Source: Streptomyces sp. NRRL S-340
GTDB lineage: Bacteria; Actinomycetota; Actinomycetes; Streptomycetales; Streptomycetaceae
Reading direction: 5' to 3'
NCBI RefSeq assembly: GCF_000720185.1
Contig: NZ_JOIY01000037.1
Coordinates: forward strand, 68,249 to 132,248
Length of the DNA stretch: 64,000 bases
Numbering within the stretch: position 1 is the first letter of the stretch; each line of letters starts with the position of its first letter. The notes beneath the pieces were generated by a model. The model was not told where the DNA came from, searched no databases, and saw nothing but the letters and a program-made list of their open reading frames with translations. Below, piece after piece: positions 60,634 to 64,000 of this stretch. The translations under genes were made by a program, and so were the position numbers.

Positions 60634-61539
60634 TCAGTACGACGAGCCCGAGGCGCCGAGCGAACCGGTCGGGTGCCAGACCGTCTTCGTCTCCAGGAAC
60701 GCCGTCATGCGGTCGGTGCCCGGCGTCGCCGACCAGTCGTCCACAGGCTGTGGACGCAGGACGCGCTTGAGGTTGTCCGCCGCCGCGATCTCCAGCTCCT
60801 TCGCCAGCGTCTCGTCGGCGCCCGCGAGGTCGATCGCGTTGACGTCCTGGTGCGCGGCGAGCGGCGCCGCGATCTCCGCCGTACGGCCGGAGAGCACGTT
60901 GACCACTCCGCCGGGCAGGTCGGAGGTGGCCAGGACCTCGCCCAGGGAGAGGGCCGGGAGCGGGGACCTCTCGCTCGCGACCACCACCGCCGTGTTGCCG
61001 GTGGCGATCACCGGGGCGATCACCGAGACCAGGCCCAGGAAGGACGACTCCTGCGGGGCCAGAACGGCCACCACACCGGTCGGCTCGGGCGAGGAGAGGT
61101 TGAAGAACGGGCCCGCGACCGGGTTGGCACCGCCGGTCACCTGTGCGATCTTGTCGGTCCAGCCCGCGTACCAGACCCAGCGGTCGATCGTGGCGTCCAC
61201 GGCCGACGCCGCCCTGGACTTCGACAGGCCCTCCGCGTCGGCGACCTCGCGCACGAACTGCTCGCGGCGGCCCTCCAGCATCTCGGCGACGCGGTACAGG
61301 ATCTGGCCGCGGTTGTAGGCGGTCGCGCCCGACCAGGCGCCGAACGCCTTGCGGGCGGCCACCACCGCGTCCCGGGCGTCCTTGCGGGAGGCGAGCGGGA
61401 CGTTCGCCAGCCAGTTGCCCTTCGCGTCGCTCACCTCGTACACCCGGCCGCTCTCGGAACGCGGGAACTTCCCGCCGACGTACAGCTTGTAGGTCTTGAA
61501 GACGGAGAGTCGCTCAGTCTTGTCGGTCTTATCGGACAT
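60634..61539 (-). CDS. Aldehyde dehydrogenase-like protein lacking the catalytic domain residues
   Basis: This is a 301-residue member of the aldehyde dehydrogenase superfamily. It keeps the N-terminal segment (YKLYVGGKFPRSESGRVYEV) and the coenzyme-domain pattern (VVAVLAPQESSFLGLVSVIAPVIATGNTAVVV, LPGGVVNVLSG). It ends before the part that normally holds the catalytic Cys. The protein contains no cysteine at all, and the LELGG glutamate motif is absent. It cannot be a normal dehydrogenase; it may pair with the full-length enzyme encoded just upstream, whose gene overlaps it by 11 bases. It is the last gene of the deoC operon. Confidence 0.85.
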   Translation of the reverse strand: MSDKTDKTERLSVFKTYKLYVGGKFPRSESGRVYEVSDAKGNWLANVPLASRKDARDAVVAARKAFGAWSGATAYNRGQILYRVAEMLEGRREQFVREVADAEGLSKSRAASAVDATIDRWVWYAGWTDKIAQVTGGANPVAGPFFNLSSPEPTGVVAVLAPQESSFLGLVSVIAPVIATGNTAVVVASERSPLPALSLGEVLATSDLPGGVVNVLSGRTAEIAAPLAAHQDVNAIDLAGADETLAKELEIAAADNLKRVLRPQPVDDWSATPGTDRMTAFLETKTVWHPTGSLGASGSSY

Positions 61540-62968
61540 CGAGGTACGCCTCCAGGCCGTGGCGGCCGCCCTCGCGGCCGAAGCCCGACTCCTTGTAGCC
61601 GCCGAACGGCGAGGCCGGGTCGAACTTGTTGAACGTGTTGGACCAGATCACGCCCGCGCGGAGCCTGCCCGCGACGGCGAGGATCCTCGACCCCTTCTCG
61701 GTCCAGATGCCGGCGCTCAGGCCGTACTGGGTGTTGTTCGCCTTGGCGACCGCCTCGTCCGGCGTGCGGAAGGTGAGGACCGACAGCACCGGGCCGAAGA
61801 TCTCGTCCCGGGCGATGGTGTGCGCCTGGGTGACGTTCGTGAACAGCGTCGGGGCGAACCAGTAGCCGGAGGAGGGCAGTTCGCAGGCCGGGGACCAGCG
61901 CTCGGCGCCCTCCGCCTCGCCCCGCTCGGCGAGCGCGGTGATCCGGGCCAGCTGCTCGGCGGAGTTGATCGCGCCGATGTCCGTGTTCTTGTCCAGCGGG
62001 TCGCCGAGGCGGAGCGTGCCCAGGCGGCGCTTGAGGGAGTCCAGCAGCTCGTCGTGGACCGACTCCTGGACCAGCAGGCGCGAGCCCGCGCAGCAGACCT
62101 GGCCCTGGTTGAAGAAGATGCCGGTGACGATGCCCTCGACGGCCTGGTCGACCGGGGCGTCGTCGAAGACGATGTTGGCGCCCTTGCCGCCCAGTTCCAG
62201 CGTGAGCTTCTTGTCCGTGCCCGCGACCGTGCGCGCGATCTCCTTGCCGACGGCCGTGGAGCCGGTGAAGGCGACCTTGTTCACGTCCGGGTGCGCGACG
62301 AGCGCGGCGCCCGCCTCGCCGTAGCCCGGGAGGATGTTGACGACACCCTTGGGCAGGCCCGCCTGGCGGCAGATGTCCGCGAAGAAGAGGGCGGACAGGG
62401 GGGTCGTCTCGGCGGGCTTGAGGACGACCGTGTTGCCGGTCGCGAGCGCCGGGGCGATCTTCCACGCCAGCATCAGGAGCGGGAAGTTCCACGGGATGAC
62501 CTGGCCGGCCACGCCGAGGGGCCGCGGGTTCGCGCCGAACCCGGCGTGGCCGAGCTTGTCGGCCCAGCCCGCGTAGTAGAAGAAGTGCGCCGCGACCAGC
62601 GGCAGGTCCGCGTCGCGGGTCTCCTTGATCGGCTTGCCGTTGTCCAGGGTCTCCAGGACGGCCAGCTCGCGGCTGCGCTCCTGGATGATCCGGGCGATGC
62701 GGAACAGGTACTTGGCGCGCTCGGAGCCCGGCAGCGCCGACCACTTCTCGAACGCCTTGCGGGCGGCCTTCACCGCGCGGTCGACATCGGCCTCGCCCGC
62801 CTGGGCGACCTCGGAGAGGACCTCCTCGGTGGCGGGGCTCACCGTCTTGAAGACCTTGCCGTCGGCCGCGTCCGTGAACTCGCCGTCGATGAACAGGCCG
62901 TAGGAGGGGGCGATGTCGACGACCGAGCGGGACTCGGGAGCCGGTGCGTACTCGAATGCGGATGCCAT
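61529..62968 (-). CDS. Aldehyde dehydrogenase
   Basis: This is an NAD(P)-dependent aldehyde dehydrogenase of 479 residues with all catalytic features: IPWNFPLLMLAWKIAPALATGNTVV, FTGSTAVG, general-base Glu in LELGGKGANIV, nucleophile in GQVCCAGSRLL, and the final FGGYKESGFGREGG. It is six bases downstream of deoC. Since DeoC releases acetaldehyde from deoxyribose 5-phosphate, oxidation of acetaldehyde to acetate is the most economical role. The substrate is inferred from context only. The start is ATG 62968. Confidence 0.93.
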   Translation of the reverse strand: MASAFEYAPAPESRSVVDIAPSYGLFIDGEFTDAADGKVFKTVSPATEEVLSEVAQAGEADVDRAVKAARKAFEKWSALPGSERAKYLFRIARIIQERSRELAVLETLDNGKPIKETRDADLPLVAAHFFYYAGWADKLGHAGFGANPRPLGVAGQVIPWNFPLLMLAWKIAPALATGNTVVLKPAETTPLSALFFADICRQAGLPKGVVNILPGYGEAGAALVAHPDVNKVAFTGSTAVGKEIARTVAGTDKKLTLELGGKGANIVFDDAPVDQAVEGIVTGIFFNQGQVCCAGSRLLVQESVHDELLDSLKRRLGTLRLGDPLDKNTDIGAINSAEQLARITALAERGEAEGAERWSPACELPSSGYWFAPTLFTNVTQAHTIARDEIFGPVLSVLTFRTPDEAVAKANNTQYGLSAGIWTEKGSRILAVAGRLRAGVIWSNTFNKFDPASPFGGYKESGFGREGGRHGLEAYLDVR

Positions 62969-62973
62969 GGTGA

Positions 62974-63933
62974 TCAGTCCACCGTCACGTAGTCGGGGCC
63001 GGAGTAGCGGCCGGTGGCCAGCTTCTGACGCTGCATCAGCAGATCGTTCAGCAGCGAGGAGGCGCCGAAGCGGAACCAGTGGTTGTCCAGCCAGTCCCCG
63101 CCCGCGGTCTCGTTGACCAGGACCAGGAACTTGATGGCGTCCTTGGAGGTGCGGATGCCGCCGGCCGGCTTCACGCCCACCTGCACACCGGTCTGCGCCC
63201 GGAAGTCGCGCACCGCCTCCAGCATGAGGAGCGTGTTGGCGGGGGTCGCGTTGACCGCGACCTTCCCGGTGGAGGTCTTGATGAAGTCCGCCCCGGCGAG
63301 CATGCCGAGCCAGCTGGCACGGCGGATGTTGTCGTACGTCGACAGCTCGCCGGTCTCGAAGATGACCTTCAGGCGGGCGGCGGTCCCGCAGGCCTCCTTC
63401 ACGGCGGTGATCTCGTCGAACACCTTCAGGTACCTGCCCGCGAGGAACGCCCCGCGGTCGATGACCATGTCGATCTCGTCCGCGCCCGCCGCGACGGCCT
63501 CGCGCACGTCGGCCAGCTTCACGTCCAGGGCGGCGCGGCCCGCGGGGAAGGCGGTGGCCACCGAGGCGACCTTGACGCCCGAGCCGGCGACGGCCTCCTT
63601 GGCGACGGCCACCATGTCCGGGTAGACGCAGACCGCGGCCGTGGTGGGGGCCGTACGGTCCGTCGGGTCGGGATGGACCGCCTTGGCGCCGAGCGCCCGG
63701 ACCTTGCCCGGGGTGTCCGCGCCTTCCAGCGTCGTCAGGTCGACCATCGAGATGGCGAGGTCGATGGCGTACGCCTTGGCGGTGGTCTTGATGGAACGGG
63801 TGCCGAGCGAGGCGGCGCGCGCCTCGAGGCCGACCGCGTCGACGCCGGGCAGCCCGTGCAGGAAACGGCGCAGCGAGCTGTCGGACGCCGTGACGTCGGA
63901 GAGCGGCGGCGCGGAGGGTGCAGTGGTGGGCAT
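62974..63933 (-). CDS. deoC: Deoxyribose-phosphate aldolase
   Basis: This is a class I aldolase of 319 residues that cleaves 2-deoxyribose 5-phosphate to acetaldehyde and glyceraldehyde 3-phosphate. The Schiff-base lysine is in ADFIKTSTGK, the second active-site lysine in GVKPAGGIRT, and the Asp in DEIDMVIDRGAF. Compared with the short E. coli type it has N-terminal and C-terminal extensions, as usual for actinobacterial DeoC. ATG 63933 is used; GTG 63939 is possible. The operator CTACGCGCGTAG begins 20 bases upstream. It is the first gene of an operon with two aldehyde dehydrogenase family proteins. Confidence 0.95.
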   Translation of the reverse strand: MPTTAPSAPPLSDVTASDSSLRRFLHGLPGVDAVGLEARAASLGTRSIKTTAKAYAIDLAISMVDLTTLEGADTPGKVRALGAKAVHPDPTDRTAPTTAAVCVYPDMVAVAKEAVAGSGVKVASVATAFPAGRAALDVKLADVREAVAAGADEIDMVIDRGAFLAGRYLKVFDEITAVKEACGTAARLKVIFETGELSTYDNIRRASWLGMLAGADFIKTSTGKVAVNATPANTLLMLEAVRDFRAQTGVQVGVKPAGGIRTSKDAIKFLVLVNETAGGDWLDNHWFRFGASSLLNDLLMQRQKLATGRYSGPDYVTVD

Positions 63934-63952
63934 GGTCACCAGGTGAGCATAT

Positions 63953-63964
63953 CTACGCGCGTAG
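63953..63964. promoter_or_regulatory. Candidate nucleoside-regulon operator, site D
   Basis: The perfect palindrome CTACGCGCGTAG lies directly upstream of deoC on the minus strand, preceded by AT (ATAT on the plus strand). Its distance to the start codon (about 20 bases) is close to that at add (16 bases). It would overlap the deoC promoter or transcription start. Confidence 0.75.
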
Positions 63965-64000
63965 CGGCTGTACACCCCCGGCGGTGTGGGTCGGGGCACC

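Overview
The window is a stretch of a Streptomyces chromosome. GC content is very high, third codon positions are almost always G or C, GTG starts are common, and terminators are GC-rich hairpins without T-tracts. The gene order from glyA through sdhBADC, a methylmalonyl-CoA mutase, a sialic/ulosonic acid glycan cluster, nucleoside transport and salvage genes, afsQ2-afsQ1-sigQ and deoC matches, as far as I recall, the S. coelicolor region around SCO4837-SCO4914. No rRNA, tRNA or CRISPR array was seen.

Layout. 1-9.4 kb: end of glyA, trpS, a 2H phosphoesterase, an SDR oxidoreductase, a YihY membrane protein, a D-Ala-D-Ala carboxypeptidase, a small membrane protein, a peptide-type substrate-binding protein, a TetR regulator and a glyoxalase-fold protein. 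9.5-13 kb: the succinate dehydrogenase operon on the minus strand. 13.2-20.5 kb: an OHCU-decarboxylase-like protein, a GH20 hexosaminidase, two paralogous ECF sigma factors with a membrane anti-sigma-like protein, and an L,D-transpeptidase. 20.8-23.3 kb: methylmalonyl-CoA mutase and a LysE exporter.

23.1-29.03 kb is a foreign island with visibly lower third-position GC. It has replaced the 3' end of the LysE gene with its own homologous tail and left the displaced host tail at its right edge. It carries an XRE regulator with a helical sensor region, a duplicated RyR-like protein, a DUF397 protein, other small proteins, a nested inverted repeat and a rolling-circle replication initiator cut off at its C terminus. 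No integrase, excisionase or transfer gene is present, so it looks like the stranded remnant of an actinomycete integrative element.

29.2-36.8 kb is a cell-surface glycan cluster: a polysialyltransferase-like protein, a GT2, a GT-like protein, CMP-ulosonate synthetase fused to a HAD phosphatase, an ulosonate synthase and one unknown. It fits the poly-Kdn/teichulosonic acid type known from S. coelicolor walls.

37-46 kb and 52-64 kb hold a scattered nucleoside utilisation network: a BmpA-type lipoprotein, ABC ATPase, two permeases, cytidine deaminase, thymidine phosphorylase, adenosine deaminase, a uridine-kinase-like protein, deoxyribose-phosphate aldolase and two aldehyde dehydrogenase family proteins. 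A palindrome of the form CTACGCGCGTAG lies upstream of the lipoprotein gene, the ABC operon, add and deoC. This suggests one regulator for import, deamination, phosphorolysis and breakdown of deoxyribose to acetaldehyde and then acetate. Between these blocks lie an AEC transporter, a STAS protein overlapping a SnoaL-tailed sigma factor, an MFS/LysR divergent pair and an alpha/beta hydrolase. The AfsQ1-AfsQ2-SigQ signalling system follows, with a recognisable AfsQ1 box at 58161-58176.
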